From contig NZ_VFSG01000001.1 in the NCBI RefSeq assembly GCF_006385805.1, positions 1,402,889 through 1,466,888 of the forward strand: 64,000 bases of DNA, written 5' to 3'. This document shows, piece by piece, positions 15,821-26,790 of this stretch (position 1 is its first letter; every line of letters begins with the position of its first letter). The notes under the pieces were generated by a model. It saw nothing but the letters and a program-made list of their open reading frames with translations, was not told the DNA's origin and did not search any database. The position numbers and the translations under genes were made by a program. The DNA is from Streptococcus xiaochunlingii. Lineage in GTDB: Bacteria; Bacillota; Bacilli; Lactobacillales; Streptococcaceae.

Positions 15821-17176
15821 TTATTCCTCTATTCTCTTTGATATGCTGGAGAACTTATTATATTCTTTCTGGAAGATTAACTCCACTGTTCCACGCGCTC
15901 CTGAACGGTTTTTTTCAATGATGACTTCAACCTTGTTATTCGGCAAGCCTTCTTCTTCCTCACCTGCACGTTCATAATAGTCATCACGGTATAGGAAGGC
16001 AACAATATCTGCATCCTGCTCGATGGATCCTGATTCACGGATATCAGATAGAACCGGCCGCTTATCTTGTCGTTGTTCGACTCCCCGAGATAGCTGACTA
16101 AGGGCAATCACAGGAACCTTCAATTCTTTCGCCAAAATTTTTAATTGACGAGAGATTTCTGAAACTTCCTGTTGCCGGTTTTCTCGTCCAGTCCCTGTAA
16201 TCAACTGCAAGTAGTCGATAAGGATCAAGCCAAGATTACCAGTTTCTTGTGCTAACTTTCTAGAACGAGATCGAATTTCTGTAATCCGAATACCAGGAGT
16301 ATCATCTATATAAATGCTGGCATTGGCTAGATTTCCTTGGGCAATGGCATATTTCCGCCACTCATCATCTGTCAACTTACCGGTACGAATAGAATGAGAC
16401 TCAATCAAGCCCTCTGCTGCCAACATCCGATCCACCAAACTTTCAGCCCCCATTTCCAGTGAGAAAATAGCAACTGTTTTATCCAACTTGGTTCCGATAT
16501 TTTGGGCAATGTTTAGAGCGAAGGCAGTCTTACCAACCGCTGGACGAGCCGCAAGAATAATCAACTCTTCTTCATGAAGACCTGTTGTCATATGATCAAG
16601 ATCTCGATAACCTGTTGCAATCCCCGTAATATCCGTTGTCTGCAATGAGCGAGTTTCAAGACTTCCAAAGTTGATATTTAGGATATCCTTGATATTCTTG
16701 AAACCACTTCGATTGGCATTTTCACTAACATCAATCAGGGCTTTTTCTGCGCCTGCAATAATCTCATCCGACGGACTCGCTCCATCGTATGCTTGATTAA
16801 TGCTCTCCGTTAAACGAGCAATCAAGCGTCTTAGAACCGCTTTTTCGGAAACAATCTTTGCGTAATATTCCGCATTAGCTGAGGTCGGAACAGAGTTGAT
16901 AACTTCAGCTAGATAAGAGAGACCACCGATATTTTGCAAGTCCCCTTGGCTATCTAAAATATTGCGAACGGTCGTCGCATCGATAGCATCTCCCCTATCT
17001 GCAAGGTCAATCATCGCCTTAAAAATTAACCGATGGGCATATTTAAAGAAATCTGCTGGCTCAATAAACTCACGAACAAAAACCAGTTTTCCCTCATCAA
17101 TAAAGATGGCTCCTAAGACAGATTGCTCTGCTTGGATATCTTGAGGCTGGGTTCTTAATTCTTCTATCTCAGCCAT
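15821..17176 (-). CDS. dnaB: replicative DNA helicase DnaB (DnaC in Bacillus nomenclature)
   Basis: 451 residues. The N-terminal domain (DIQAEQSVLGAIFID) is followed by the RecA-like ATPase with Walker A ARPAVGKTAF near residue 212, Walker B LILIDYLQLI and the arginine-finger region ALSQLSRGVEQR. It unwinds DNA ahead of the fork as a ring hexamer loaded by DnaI after DnaA opens the origin. I chose ATG 17176, six bases after AAAGGA, over ATG 17182, which abuts the SD. Length and order after rplI match other streptococci. Confidence 0.96.
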   Translation of the reverse strand: MAEIEELRTQPQDIQAEQSVLGAIFIDEGKLVFVREFIEPADFFKYAHRLIFKAMIDLADRGDAIDATTVRNILDSQGDLQNIGGLSYLAEVINSVPTSANAEYYAKIVSEKAVLRRLIARLTESINQAYDGASPSDEIIAGAEKALIDVSENANRSGFKNIKDILNINFGSLETRSLQTTDITGIATGYRDLDHMTTGLHEEELIILAARPAVGKTAFALNIAQNIGTKLDKTVAIFSLEMGAESLVDRMLAAEGLIESHSIRTGKLTDDEWRKYAIAQGNLANASIYIDDTPGIRITEIRSRSRKLAQETGNLGLILIDYLQLITGTGRENRQQEVSEISRQLKILAKELKVPVIALSQLSRGVEQRQDKRPVLSDIRESGSIEQDADIVAFLYRDDYYERAGEEEEGLPNNKVEVIIEKNRSGARGTVELIFQKEYNKFSSISKRIEE

Positions 17177-17200
17177 AGTCATTCCTTTCTAACGATTTAC

Positions 17201-17653
17201 TTAACCTTCGTTTACTCGAATTTGGATAATACCTGTAATATCCTGATAAATTTTAACAGGCACATCAATCAAGCCGACAGAGCGAATTGGAGAAGCCACT
17301 TGAATGTGACGCTTGTCGATTTTGATCCCAAATTGTTTTTGTAGTTCTTCTGCAATTTTTTTATTGGTAATCGAACCAAATGTACGTCCATCAGGACCAA
17401 TTTTTTCTGTAAATTGGACAACGGTCGTTTCTTCTGCTAATTTCGCTTGAATATCTTTCGCTTCTGCAACTAGTTCCGCATGGGCTTTTTCTTCAGATTT
17501 TTGCTTACCGCGAAGTTCCCCAATCGCTTGGGCGTTAGCTTCTTTGGCTAAATTCTTTTTAATCAAAAAGTTTTGAGCATAACCTGTTGGGACTTCTTTA
17601 ATTTCCCCTTTTTTTCCTTTTCCTTTTACATCTGCTAAAAAGATAACTTTCAT
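17201..17653 (-). CDS. rplI: 50S ribosomal protein L9
   Basis: 150 residues beginning [21 protein letters not shown] with the typical N-domain, a central lysine-rich helix ([27 protein letters not shown]) and the C-terminal rRNA-binding domain. The start ATG overlaps the gdpP stop (ATGA) and has AGGAGG. L9 stabilises 23S rRNA and reading frame. The gene ends 24 bp before dnaB, consistent with one operon. Confidence 0.97.
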   Translation of the reverse strand: MKVIFLADVKGKGKKGEIKEVPTGYAQNFLIKKNLAKEANAQAIGELRGKQKSEEKAHAELVAEAKDIQAKLAEETTVVQFTEKIGPDGRTFGSITNKKIAEELQKQFGIKIDKRHIQVASPIRSVGLIDVPVKIYQDITGIIQIRVNEG

Positions 17654-19626
17654 TCTTCTTCCTCCTTATCCTTTTGGACCTCTTCTTGAATACAGTCAAT
17701 CAATTGGGTACGAACTTGATCGATGGTTACATCTTCCAATTGAGAAGCCGCCGAATTAAAGTGGCCTCCGCCTCCCATTTGCTCCATAATTTTTTGCACG
17801 TTAACTTTGCTTCTGCTTCGAGCTGAAATGGAAATGCTTCCTTGTTCATTCAGAGCAATGACAAAGGTCGCCTCAATTTTAGACATGGCCAACATACTAT
17901 CGGCTGCTTTACTAATGGTAACCGTTCCATAAGGAACATCTGCTGCTCCTGTTGCCACAATAATATGTGGGAATACCATTTGACCATTTAGGATCAACTC
18001 ATTAACTTCGCGGTACTCATCGAAGTTAATAGCTGAAATTTCCTGAATGAGGACACTATCACTGCCTCGGCTTCGTAAATAACTAGCTACATCAAAGGTA
18101 CGGCTCGTTACGCGAACAGAGAAATTCTTGGTATCCAACATAATTCCAGCCATCAAAACACTGGCTTGTATCTTATTCAAGCGGTTCTTCTTAGAATTCT
18201 GGAACTGAAGCAATTCCGTAACCAACTCACTGGCACTACTTGCGCCACTTTCAATATAAGTGATCATGGCATTTTCAGGGAAGTCTTCATCCCGTCTATG
18301 GTGATCAATGACAATGACTTGGTGAAACTTCTCATACAAATCATTTGAAAGCGTGAGAGCTGTCTTCGAATGGTCTACCATAATCAAAAGGGATTGATCG
18401 GTTACCATCCGTAGAGCATCTGAAACCGTTACGAGTTTAGTCGCTCCATCTGATTGAATTTTTCCAACCGCTCGTTCGATATCCTGAGCCATAGACGTAT
18501 CATCATAAACTGCATAAGAGCGTTCGTTGATATTGTTTGCAAACAATTGCATCCCAATCGATGCCCCCAAAGCATCCATGTCTAATTTTTTGTGGCCAAC
18601 AACAAATACCTGATCAACCGATTTAATTTTTTCGGAAATAGCTGTCATCATCGCACGAGTTCGGGTACGGGTACGCTTGATAGCAGAGGCAGTCCCGCCT
18701 CCAAAGAAAATAGGATCCTTACCTTCTTCTTTTTCTTTCACAACCGCTTGGTCGCCCCCTCGGACTTCAGCTAAGTTTAGATTCGATAAAGCAACTCTAC
18801 CAATTTCATCATGATTGCCATCTCCGTATGAGAATCCCATACTTACCGTAATGGGTAATTCACGATTTTTCGCTTCCTCACGGAATTGGTCAATAATAGA
18901 AAATTTGGATTCGATTAATTGTTCAAGAACGGTATAGTCGGTAAAAAGATAAAAGCGATCCATCCCGACTCTTCGGTAAAACATATGGTATTTTTCCGAG
19001 AATTCTTCAACAAAGTTTGCAATAAAGCCATTGATGCTACTGATATCCGAATCAGATACAACATCTTCTAAATCATCATAGTTGTCTACGGACATAATCC
19101 CGATGACCGGCCTAGTCGTTACAAGACCAACGTTGGCTTCATACTCACTAGACGCATCAAAAAAATAAACGACACTGGCCTGGGAATCTAGATAAACAGA
19201 ATATTTCTTATCTCCAATGGTTGCATAATGGCCTTTCCCTTCAAAAGGAATCGCCAACACTTGTTGCAGGTATTCCACATCGAATTGCCCATCCTCAGTA
19301 GAGAAAATCAACTCCGAATAAGGATTGAACCACTCAACTTCATTGGTTTCACCGTTTACCTTGATTACACCAACTGGCATTTTATCCAGTAGCGAGGCCA
19401 ATCCATTTTCAGCCTGATGATTGACATATTGAATTTGTTCTAGCTCATCCAATTCTACTTGCTTTAATTGATGAAGAAAGAGATAGATGACACCGGAAAG
19501 AATCAACAGAATCACAAATAAATTTGCAATTGTGCCACCCAATAATCTGGAACTGATGGCTAATATAATAAATGCTAACAAACCTACCATACAATAATGG
19601 ATAGGCGTCATACGAAATTTTTTCAT
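17650..19626 (-). CDS. gdpP: cyclic-di-AMP phosphodiesterase GdpP (DHH family)
   Basis: 658 residues. Two N-terminal membrane helices (about residues 10-50), a PAS-like domain (about 75-150), a degenerate GGDEF domain (about 170-300) and a DHH/DHHA1 phosphodiesterase (about 330-655) with [22 protein letters not shown] and the terminal [10 protein letters not shown]. It hydrolyses c-di-AMP to pApA and so controls osmotic and potassium balance and wall homeostasis. The start ATG 19626 is 6 nt after AGAGG; upstream ATGs are less well spaced. It heads the operon and has an unusual palindromic promoter region. Confidence 0.95.
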   Translation of the reverse strand: MKKFRMTPIHYCMVGLLAFIILAISSRLLGGTIANLFVILLILSGVIYLFLHQLKQVELDELEQIQYVNHQAENGLASLLDKMPVGVIKVNGETNEVEWFNPYSELIFSTEDGQFDVEYLQQVLAIPFEGKGHYATIGDKKYSVYLDSQASVVYFFDASSEYEANVGLVTTRPVIGIMSVDNYDDLEDVVSDSDISSINGFIANFVEEFSEKYHMFYRRVGMDRFYLFTDYTVLEQLIESKFSIIDQFREEAKNRELPITVSMGFSYGDGNHDEIGRVALSNLNLAEVRGGDQAVVKEKEEGKDPIFFGGGTASAIKRTRTRTRAMMTAISEKIKSVDQVFVVGHKKLDMDALGASIGMQLFANNINERSYAVYDDTSMAQDIERAVGKIQSDGATKLVTVSDALRMVTDQSLLIMVDHSKTALTLSNDLYEKFHQVIVIDHHRRDEDFPENAMITYIESGASSASELVTELLQFQNSKKNRLNKIQASVLMAGIMLDTKNFSVRVTSRTFDVASYLRSRGSDSVLIQEISAINFDEYREVNELILNGQMVFPHIIVATGAADVPYGTVTISKAADSMLAMSKIEATFVIALNEQGSISISARSRSKVNVQKIMEQMGGGGHFNSAASQLEDVTIDQVRTQLIDCIQEEVQKDKEEEE

Positions 19627-19740
19627 CATAAACCTCTGTTGGGCCATTATACCATAAAACATAAGAAAAAGCGAGGCCAGTCAAGCCTTTCCATCAAAGA
19701 AAAAGCTTACAGGAATCAAGGTCCGGTCGCTCATTTGTTA

Positions 19741-19783
19741 AACAGTGTAAAGTATATTTACACTGTTGTAAATATACAGTAAA
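19741..19783 (-). promoter_or_regulatory. gdpP promoter region with two overlapping perfect inverted repeats
   Basis: AACAGTGTAAA (19741-19751) is perfectly inverted as TTTACACTGTT (19757-19767). GTATATTTACA (19752-19762) is perfectly inverted as TGTAAATATAC (19767-19777) around CTGT. On the minus strand TTTACA (19772-19767), 17 bp, TACACT (19749-19744) would make a promoter lying entirely inside these dyads, an arrangement typical of an operator. Confidence 0.6.
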
Positions 19784-19790
19784 ACGAGAA

Positions 19791-19816
19791 AAGAAGTAGC
19801 TATTTGGCTACTTCTT
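19791..19816 (-). terminator. mnmG terminator
   Basis: AAGAAGTAGC (19791-19800) pairs perfectly with GCTACTTCTT (19807-19816). On the minus strand TTCTCGTTTT follows. Confidence 0.75.
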
Positions 19817-19839
19817 CCACATATTTACGTCCTAATAAG

Positions 19840-21753
19840 TTAGGATTCTTTTTCTTGATTCTTAGAAATGCTTCGACTCTTGCCTTCAAGATACACCATC
19901 AAGATAGAAATGTCAGCTGGGTTGACACCTGAAATCCGGCTAGCTTGACCAATCGTTTCTGGATTAATCAACTTGAATTTTTGACGAGCTTCTGTTGCGA
20001 TGGAGTCAATATCGTCCCAGTCAATATTGGCAGGAATTCGTTTTTCTTCCATCCGCTTCATTTTTTCAACCTGATCTAAAGCTTTTGAGATATAACCCTC
20101 GTACTTAATTTCAGTTTCAATCAGCTCGATAATCTTATCATCTAGTTCTTCAGCTGCTGGTCCGATAAAGTTGACAACATCTTGATAAGATACTTCTGGT
20201 CTTCTCAAAAATTCTTTGGCTGTGACAGCATCTGTCAATGGTTTAAAACCTAGCGCTGCAACCTTCTCGTTCGTTTCCTTTACAGGTTTTAACTTGATAC
20301 TGTCAAGGCGCTTCATTTCATTTTCAAACTGATACTTCTTGGTTTCAAAACGTGCCCAACGTTCATCGTCAACCAAACCAACCTCACGACCGATTTCTGT
20401 TAAGCGCATATCTGCATTATCATGACGAAGAATCAAACGGTATTCTGCACGGCTAGTCAACAGACGATAGGGCTCAACTGTTCCTTTGGTTACCAAGTCA
20501 TCGATCATGACCCCAATATAACCATCACTCCGTTTTAAGATGAGCTCTGGTTTTCCTTGGATTTTTAGAGCAGCATTAATCCCTGCCACAATTCCTTGGC
20601 CAGCGGCCTCCTCATAGCCAGACGTTCCATTGGTTTGGCCTGCGGTAAAGAGACCTGAGATTTTCTTAGTTTCTAGTGTTGCTCGCAATTGATGTGGAAG
20701 GACCATATCATACTCAATCGCATAACCGGTTCGCATCATCTCAGCATTTTCCAATCCCTTAATAGAATGGACAAGATCTCTTTGCACATCTTCTGGTAAA
20801 CTGGTTGACAAGCCTTGGACATAGACTTCTTCTGTATTGCGTCCTTCTGGCTCAAGGAATAGCTGGTGGCGTTCCTTATCCGCAAAGCGAACAATCTTAT
20901 CTTCAATAGATGGACAATAGCGAGGTCCAACTCCCTTTACAACACCTGTAAACATTGGAGCTCGGTGTAAATTGCTGTTGATGATTTCGTGGCTTTGACT
21001 ATTGGTATAGGTTAACCAACAAGGGATTTGATCCTTTAAATAATCCTCGTCACGCGAATTGTAAGAAAAGTGATTTGGATTCTCATCACCTGGTTGAATT
21101 TCCGTTTCTTCATAATTGATTGACGATGCCTTTACACGTGGTGGCGTACCCGTTTTGAACCGTCCAATTTCTAGTCCTAAATTTTTGAGATTTTCAGCCA
21201 AATTGATAGAAGCAAGGCTATGGTTAGGTCCTGATGAATACTTGAGATCCCCAATGATGATTTCTCCACGTAAAGCCGTTCCAGTCGTGACAATGACAGC
21301 CTTGGCCCCATATTCTTGGTGGGTCGCTGTTCGAACACCAATAACCTTCCCATCTTCTACCAAAATTTCATCAATCATGGTTTGGCGAAGGGTCAAGTTT
21401 TCTTGATTCTCAACTGTCTTACGCATTTCCTTAGAATAGAGCTCTTTATCTGCTTGAGCACGAAGCGCACGAACTGCTGGGCCCTTTCCTGTATTCAACA
21501 TTTTCATCTGAATATAGGATTTGTCAATATTCTTGGCCATCTCTCCACCGAGAGCATCTACCTCACGGACCACAATCCCTTTTGCTGATCCACCGATTGA
21601 GGGATTGCATGGTAAAAATGCCAACATTTCAATATTGATGGTTGCAAGTAGAACTTTACACCCCATCCGGCTCGCAGCAAGGGAGGCTTCTACTCCTGCA
21701 TGTCCCGCTCCGATTACAATAATATCGTATTCTTCTATAAAATTATAAGTCAT
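19840..21753 (-). CDS. mnmG: tRNA uridine-5-carboxymethylaminomethyl modification enzyme MnmG (GidA)
   Basis: 637 residues with the N-terminal FAD-binding motif [15 protein letters not shown], the GidA signature region and a C-terminal helical domain that binds MnmE. With MnmE it installs (carboxymethyl)aminomethyl at U34 of certain tRNAs. ATG 21753 has AGGAG upstream and lies 8 bp after the NUDIX gene. The nearby mnmA makes the 2-thio modification on the same uridine, so the cluster is a wobble-modification locus. Confidence 0.97.
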   Translation of the reverse strand: MTYNFIEEYDIIVIGAGHAGVEASLAASRMGCKVLLATINIEMLAFLPCNPSIGGSAKGIVVREVDALGGEMAKNIDKSYIQMKMLNTGKGPAVRALRAQADKELYSKEMRKTVENQENLTLRQTMIDEILVEDGKVIGVRTATHQEYGAKAVIVTTGTALRGEIIIGDLKYSSGPNHSLASINLAENLKNLGLEIGRFKTGTPPRVKASSINYEETEIQPGDENPNHFSYNSRDEDYLKDQIPCWLTYTNSQSHEIINSNLHRAPMFTGVVKGVGPRYCPSIEDKIVRFADKERHQLFLEPEGRNTEEVYVQGLSTSLPEDVQRDLVHSIKGLENAEMMRTGYAIEYDMVLPHQLRATLETKKISGLFTAGQTNGTSGYEEAAGQGIVAGINAALKIQGKPELILKRSDGYIGVMIDDLVTKGTVEPYRLLTSRAEYRLILRHDNADMRLTEIGREVGLVDDERWARFETKKYQFENEMKRLDSIKLKPVKETNEKVAALGFKPLTDAVTAKEFLRRPEVSYQDVVNFIGPAAEELDDKIIELIETEIKYEGYISKALDQVEKMKRMEEKRIPANIDWDDIDSIATEARQKFKLINPETIGQASRISGVNPADISILMVYLEGKSRSISKNQEKES

Positions 21754-21761
21754 TTTTTCTC

Positions 21762-22217
21762 CTATTCTTTAAGATGGATGTGTCGTAATTGTCCGTCCCA
21801 ATCTGGTAAGGCGGTTTTTAAAAATGCCGGCTTCAGATTAACAGTATGTAGATCATCTAAAGCAAGCCACCGGCAAGGTAATGGCTTCGCATCTTCTTGC
21901 ATGGTTAACGGTGCATCTTCCAGTAAGTCCACCAAATAATGAAATTCAATGTTATGATAGTGGACCTCAGCTTGTTCAAAGCGATTTTCAACAATGAAAG
22001 CTAACTGAAGCGCTCTAGATGCGACCCCAAGTTCCTCTTTTACTTCTCGAACTACGGCATCTTCAGTAGCTTCATCCACTTGAATAGCACCTCCGATTGT
22101 ATAAAAACCGTCCTCATCTTCTATGACGAACAAGCGATTGTCTTTTACAATCAAAGCAGTCGCTCTCACACCAAAAACAGTAGAACCTATTTTCGTCCGA
22201 AAATCCTGTTGCCTCAT
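21762..22217 (-). CDS. NUDIX hydrolase
   Basis: 151 residues. The NUDIX box is complete: G-x5-E-x7-RE-V-x-EE-x-G in [23 protein letters not shown] at about residues 38-60. It hydrolyses some nucleoside-diphosphate-linked substrate; the specificity is not visible. I place the start at ATG 22217 (MRQQDFRTK) behind AAAGGA rather than at the frame's upper limit. It sits between mnmA and mnmG as in pneumococcus. Confidence 0.88.
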   Translation of the reverse strand: MRQQDFRTKIGSTVFGVRATALIVKDNRLFVIEDEDGFYTIGGAIQVDEATEDAVVREVKEELGVASRALQLAFIVENRFEQAEVHYHNIEFHYLVDLLEDAPLTMQEDAKPLPCRWLALDDLHTVNLKPAFLKTALPDWDGQLRHIHLKE

Positions 22218-22354
22218 TTTACTTCCTTTCGAAATCACACAAAAATAGTCAAAACTCTGAGAAGTGCAGGACAAAAAAGCCTGCAACATCCATGAGCTTT
22301 GACCATCACTTCTATTGCTTTTATTATTGTAGCAAATTGAGAAAATTTGTCAAT

Positions 22355-23500
<1,146 letters not shown>

Positions 23501-23502
23501 TC

Positions 23503-23586
23503 ACGATTGAAGGTCGTGGTGTGCTTCAACGATTGAAGGTCGTTTTGAGCATTATCAATTGTAACACGCTTTATAGTAGAAAACAA
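23503..23586 (-). promoter_or_regulatory. mnmA promoter and direct repeat in leader
   Basis: Promoter TTGTTT (23581-23586), 17 bp, TACAAT (23558-23563), with TGT before the -10. In the short leader a 15-bp direct repeat ACGATTGAAGGTCGT occurs at 23503-23517 and 23529-23543. Confidence 0.6.
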
Positions 23587-23646
23587 GCATCTTGCCATCC
23601 TTCTTATTGGCTATTGTATCTATATGTTTACAAGTCTGTAAATCAA

Positions 23647-23673
23647 AAAAGAGTCCAATTGCTGAACTCTTTC
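23647..23673 (-). terminator. terminator of LysM gene
   Basis: AAAGAGT (23648-23654) pairs with ACTCTTT (23666-23672). Ts follow on the minus strand. Confidence 0.7.
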
Positions 23674-23680
23674 ATCTACT

Positions 23681-24208
23681 TTAATACCAGCCATTAGCCA
23701 GCCAGAAGTTTTTAGCCGCCGACCATGATCCATATCGGTTGACAACATATTGATTGGCTACTTTTTCCTGGTTTTCTGGTGACAAGTCACCGTTTAAATA
23801 AGAAAGGGATAACTGGTAACGACCATAGTATTGGCCATTTTGTGCTGTATAACTGCCACTTGATTCTTTCTGGGCAATCCATTCTTTAGCCGCTACATCT
23901 TCGGCACTCAAGCCATCTGAGGCAGATACCGTAGTTGTTGCTTTACTAGTGGTAGCTTGCTCTGTAGTATTAGTTGTTGTCTTCTCATCTTCAATCTCTA
24001 GAACTTGACCAACTGTAATGTGGTTGACGTTGCCAATCTTATTTTTCTGAGCAATCGCATCAACCGTTGTATTCTTCTCTTTAGCAATAGCTGATAAGGT
24101 ATCACCTGACTTTACAGTGTAAGATTCTGCACTGGCAAGGATGGGAATAAACATTCCAGATAATAAGGTCAGTCCGATTACACGTTTTACAAATATTTTT
24201 TTATTCAT
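23681..24208 (-). CDS. secreted LysM protein with lysozyme-like C-terminal domain
   Basis: 175 residues. A signal peptide with cleavage after about residue 27 (LASAE), LysM at residues 29-73 (YTVKSGDTLSAIAKEKNTTVDAIAQKN), a Thr-rich linker, then a C-terminal domain of about 70 residues with AKEWIAQKESSGSY, NGQYYGRYQLS and a final NFWLANGWY. That end is found in Apf/resuscitation-factor-like wall hydrolases, with Glu in QKESSGS as likely catalytic acid. It probably acts in peptidoglycan turnover. It is divergent from sdaAB; the upstream region carries two AAATGTTTCA copies 31 bp apart (24251 and 24282). Confidence 0.85.
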   Translation of the reverse strand: MNKKIFVKRVIGLTLLSGMFIPILASAESYTVKSGDTLSAIAKEKNTTVDAIAQKNKIGNVNHITVGQVLEIEDEKTTTNTTEQATTSKATTTVSASDGLSAEDVAAKEWIAQKESSGSYTAQNGQYYGRYQLSLSYLNGDLSPENQEKVANQYVVNRYGSWSAAKNFWLANGWY

Positions 24209-24334
24209 GGTTTTACACTCCTTTTCTATATGTTCTTTATCTTACAGAAGAAATGTTTCAGAAACTTTATGAAATCACGTCAAATGTTTCAATAATATGT
24301 TAGCAAGAATAAAAAACACCTCAAATAAACTAGT

Positions 24335-24351
24335 TTTAAGTATCTTTTAAG
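24335..24351 (+). promoter_or_regulatory. orphan CiaR-type box
   Basis: TTTAAG-TATCT-TTTAAG is a perfect match to NTTAAG-N5-WTTAAG, on the strand of sdaAB, but no -10 lies 9-11 nt downstream. It sits between the LysM gene and sdaAB, so a negative or distal role is possible. Confidence 0.45.
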
Positions 24352-24399
24352 TTTAAAACAAAATTTCCCTCTTAAATAGAAGAAAACATGCCCTAGATT

Positions 24400-24408
24400 T
24401 GTTATAAT
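24400..24408 (+). promoter_or_regulatory. sdaAB promoter (extended -10)
   Basis: TGT-TATAAT (hexamer 24403-24408) lies 31 bp upstream of the sdaAB ATG, with no recognisable -35. Confidence 0.6.
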
Positions 24409-24438
24409 GAAAGAAAAGAAACCCTAAGGAGCTGACTG

Positions 24439-25110
24439 ATGAATTCGCTTAAATTCCAATCCGTATTTGATATTATTGGACCGGTTATGATTGGACCTTC
24501 TAGTAGCCACACTGCTGGAGCTGTTCGTATTGGAAAAATTGTCTCTTCTATTTTTGGAGAGGATCCTACAGAAGTTGAATTTCAGTTGTTTAATTCCTTT
24601 GCCAAAACCTATCGCGGCCACGGGACAGACTTGGCCCTTGTAGCTGGTATTTTGGGGATGGACACAGATGATCCAAGAATCCCCAATAGTCTTGAAATTG
24701 CTCATGAAAGAGGAATTCGAATCGTCTGGTCTATTCAAAAAGAGAGCAATGCGCCTCATCCAAATACGACGACCATCACGGTGAAAAATGAACACAAAAC
24801 CATCTCCGTCACAGGAATTTCTATTGGTGGGGGAAATATACAAGTCACCGAGTTAAATGGCTTTGCAATTTCTCTAAATATGAACACCCCAACTATTATT
24901 ATTGTTCACCAAGATGTTCCTGGGATGATTGCCCATGTGACAGAAGCCCTTTCCCGCTATGATATCAATATCGCCCAAATGAACGTAACCCGTGAAAAAG
25001 CCGGTGAAAAGGCTATTATGATTATTGAAGTGGATTCTCGAAATTGTGACGAAGCTATTGAGTTAATCCGTCAAATTCCCCATTTACACAATGTGAATTT
25101 CTTTCAATAA
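24439..25110 (+). CDS. sdaAB: L-serine ammonia-lyase, iron-sulfur-dependent, beta subunit
   Basis: 223 residues beginning MNSLKFQSVFDIIGPVMIGPSSSHTAGAVRIG, the standard beta-subunit signature. A C-terminal ACT domain (about 148-220, TPTIIIVHQDVPGMIAHV) probably senses serine. With the alpha subunit encoded 9 bp downstream it deaminates L-serine to pyruvate and ammonia. SD AAGGAG. First gene of the sdaAB-sdaAA-HAD operon. Confidence 0.95.
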   Translation: MNSLKFQSVFDIIGPVMIGPSSSHTAGAVRIGKIVSSIFGEDPTEVEFQLFNSFAKTYRGHGTDLALVAGILGMDTDDPRIPNSLEIAHERGIRIVWSIQKESNAPHPNTTTITVKNEHKTISVTGISIGGGNIQVTELNGFAISLNMNTPTIIIVHQDVPGMIAHVTEALSRYDINIAQMNVTREKAGEKAIMIIEVDSRNCDEAIELIRQIPHLHNVNFFQ

Positions 25111-25119
25111 GGAGACCCC

Positions 25120-25992
25120 ATGTTTTATTCCATTACCGAACTAGTTGAGCAAGCGACCCTCCACTATGAAGGAAATGTCGCAGAATTAATGATTGCAACT
25201 GAGTTTGAACTAACTGGTCGCGAGCGCGAAGAAGTTCTGTCTCTTATGACACGAAACCTTGAGGTCATGAAAGAATCCGTTCATCTTGGACTCAATGACC
25301 AACTTTCTAGAAGTGGCTTGACCGGAGGAGATGCTGCAAAATTGGATCGCTATATTCGATCTGGAAAAGCCCTCTCCGACTATACTGTCCTAACCGCAGC
25401 CAAAAATGCTATTGCTGTCAACGAACACAATGCAAAAATGGGCTTAGTCTGTGCTACTCCCACTGCTGGATCAGCCGGTTGCTTACCCGCTGTTCTCACT
25501 TCAGCGATTGAGAAACTACAGTTAGATGAACACCAACAATTAGAGTTCTTATTGGCGGCAGGAGCCTTTGGTCTGGTTATTGCCAACAATGCATCGATTT
25601 CAGGAGCCGAGGGAGGCTGTCAAGCTGAGGTTGGGTCAGCCTCTGCTATGAGCGCAGCAGCTTTAACTCTAGCAGCGGGAGGAAGTCCCTACCAAGCTAG
25701 TCAAGCCATTTGTTTCGTCATTAAAAATATGCTAGGCTTAATTTGTGATCCCGTTGCAGGACTGGTAGAGGTTCCTTGTGTCAAACGAAATGCAATGGGT
25801 GCAAGCTATGCCTATATTGCAGCAGATATGGCTCTAGCAGGAATTGAATCCAAAATCCCTGTTGATGAAGTCATCGATGCTATGTACCAGGTCGGATCAA
25901 GCCTACCAACTGCCTTTAGAGAAACGGCCGAAGGTGGTCTGGCAGCGACTCCAACTGGGAAACGACTACAGCAAGAAATATTTGGAGACTAA
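25120..25992 (+). CDS. sdaAA: L-serine ammonia-lyase, iron-sulfur-dependent, alpha subunit
   Basis: 290 residues. Cysteines in GSAGCLPAVL, GAEGGCQAEVG, MLGLICDPVAG and VEVPCVKRN are those expected to ligate or flank the catalytic [4Fe-4S] cluster. Paired with SdaAB. AGGAG precedes the ATG. The gene is 3 bp from the HAD phosphatase gene that follows. Confidence 0.95.
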   Translation: MFYSITELVEQATLHYEGNVAELMIATEFELTGREREEVLSLMTRNLEVMKESVHLGLNDQLSRSGLTGGDAAKLDRYIRSGKALSDYTVLTAAKNAIAVNEHNAKMGLVCATPTAGSAGCLPAVLTSAIEKLQLDEHQQLEFLLAAGAFGLVIANNASISGAEGGCQAEVGSASAMSAAALTLAAGGSPYQASQAICFVIKNMLGLICDPVAGLVEVPCVKRNAMGASYAYIAADMALAGIESKIPVDEVIDAMYQVGSSLPTAFRETAEGGLAATPTGKRLQQEIFGD

Positions 25993-25995
25993 TCT

Positions 25996-26622
25996 ATGAA
26001 GTACATATTTTTCGACTTGGATGGGACTTTAGTCGATAGTTCCCAAGGTATTGAGACCACCTTTCTACACACTTTCAAGGTACTAGGAGTTCCTGCTCCT
26101 GATAAAGAGACTATTCGAACCTTTATGGGCCCTCCACTCGAAGTTACATTTACAAACCATCTTCCAAAAGAACTTGTCACAAAAGCTGTAGAAATCTATC
26201 GCACCTATTACAAAGAAACCGGCCAACAACAAACCTATCTCTACCCAGGTATCAGAGAACTCCTTCAGCAATTGAAGGAATTGGGTTATCACCTATTCAT
26301 CACTACCTCTAAAAATCAAGAAGTGAGTCTTGAAATAGCCCATTCACTAGGAATTAATGATTACTTTGATGGGATTTATGGTTCTATCCCAGGATTCATG
26401 CACAAAGCTGATATCATTCAGCGTGTACTGGTGGACCATCAAATTCCAAAAGAGGAAGCTTGCATCGTTGGGGATACTAAATTTGACATCATTGGGGGAA
26501 AAACCATTGGTATTCACACAATTGCAGTCAGTTGGGGATTTGCACCCCTAGAGCAATTAAAAGAGGAAACTCCCGATACCATCGTAGATTCCCCCCTAGC
26601 TTTACTCACTCATTTAAGTTAA
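25996..26622 (+). CDS. HAD-family phosphatase, phosphoglycolate-phosphatase-like
   Basis: 208 residues with HAD motif I FFDLDGTLVDSS (residues 5-16), motif II Thr in LFITTSKN, a Lys in motif III and motif IV IVGDTKFDIIGG. The alpha-helical cap is of the Gph/PpaX kind. The substrate cannot be read from sequence. It is translated with sdaAA (3-bp gap), but a link to serine catabolism is only contextual. Confidence 0.85.
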   Translation: MKYIFFDLDGTLVDSSQGIETTFLHTFKVLGVPAPDKETIRTFMGPPLEVTFTNHLPKELVTKAVEIYRTYYKETGQQQTYLYPGIRELLQQLKELGYHLFITTSKNQEVSLEIAHSLGINDYFDGIYGSIPGFMHKADIIQRVLVDHQIPKEEACIVGDTKFDIIGGKTIGIHTIAVSWGFAPLEQLKEETPDTIVDSPLALLTHLS

Positions 26623-26623
26623 T

Positions 26624-26655
26624 AAAAGAGGTTTACAAATTTGTAAACCTCTTTT
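26624..26655. terminator. terminator of sdaAB operon, perfect 32-bp palindrome
   Basis: AAAAGAGGTTTACAAA (26624-26639) is perfectly inverted at 26640-26655. It ends in T4 on both strands, so it can stop transcription either way. Confidence 0.85.
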
Positions 26656-26765
26656 ATGTATGAAATCACGTATGGGTAAGAGCATCCATGGTTCACTAAG
26701 GTTGACTAACAAAATCATTTTTCTTTACAGCTCTTTCCAATCCTTGTCAAGGTAAGAAACAAAAT

Positions 26766-26790
26766 AAAAAGAGGGTTTAACCTCTTTTTT
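26766..26790 (-). terminator. terminator of second LysM gene, overlapping its stop
   Basis: AAAAAGAGG (26766-26774) pairs with CCTCTTTTT (26781-26789). The right arm overlaps the TAA stop of the minus-strand gene. Confidence 0.75.

Noticed and set aside
19799..19807. Single GCTATTTGG resembling one half of the ComE repeat
   Set aside because: It is part of the mnmG terminator hairpin, has no partner 21 bp away and no -10 at the right distance.
22260..22290. GCAGG/CCTGC hairpin between mnmA and the NUDIX gene as a terminator
   Set aside because: The stem is short and the T-run lies in the loop, not after it, so I do not call it a terminator.
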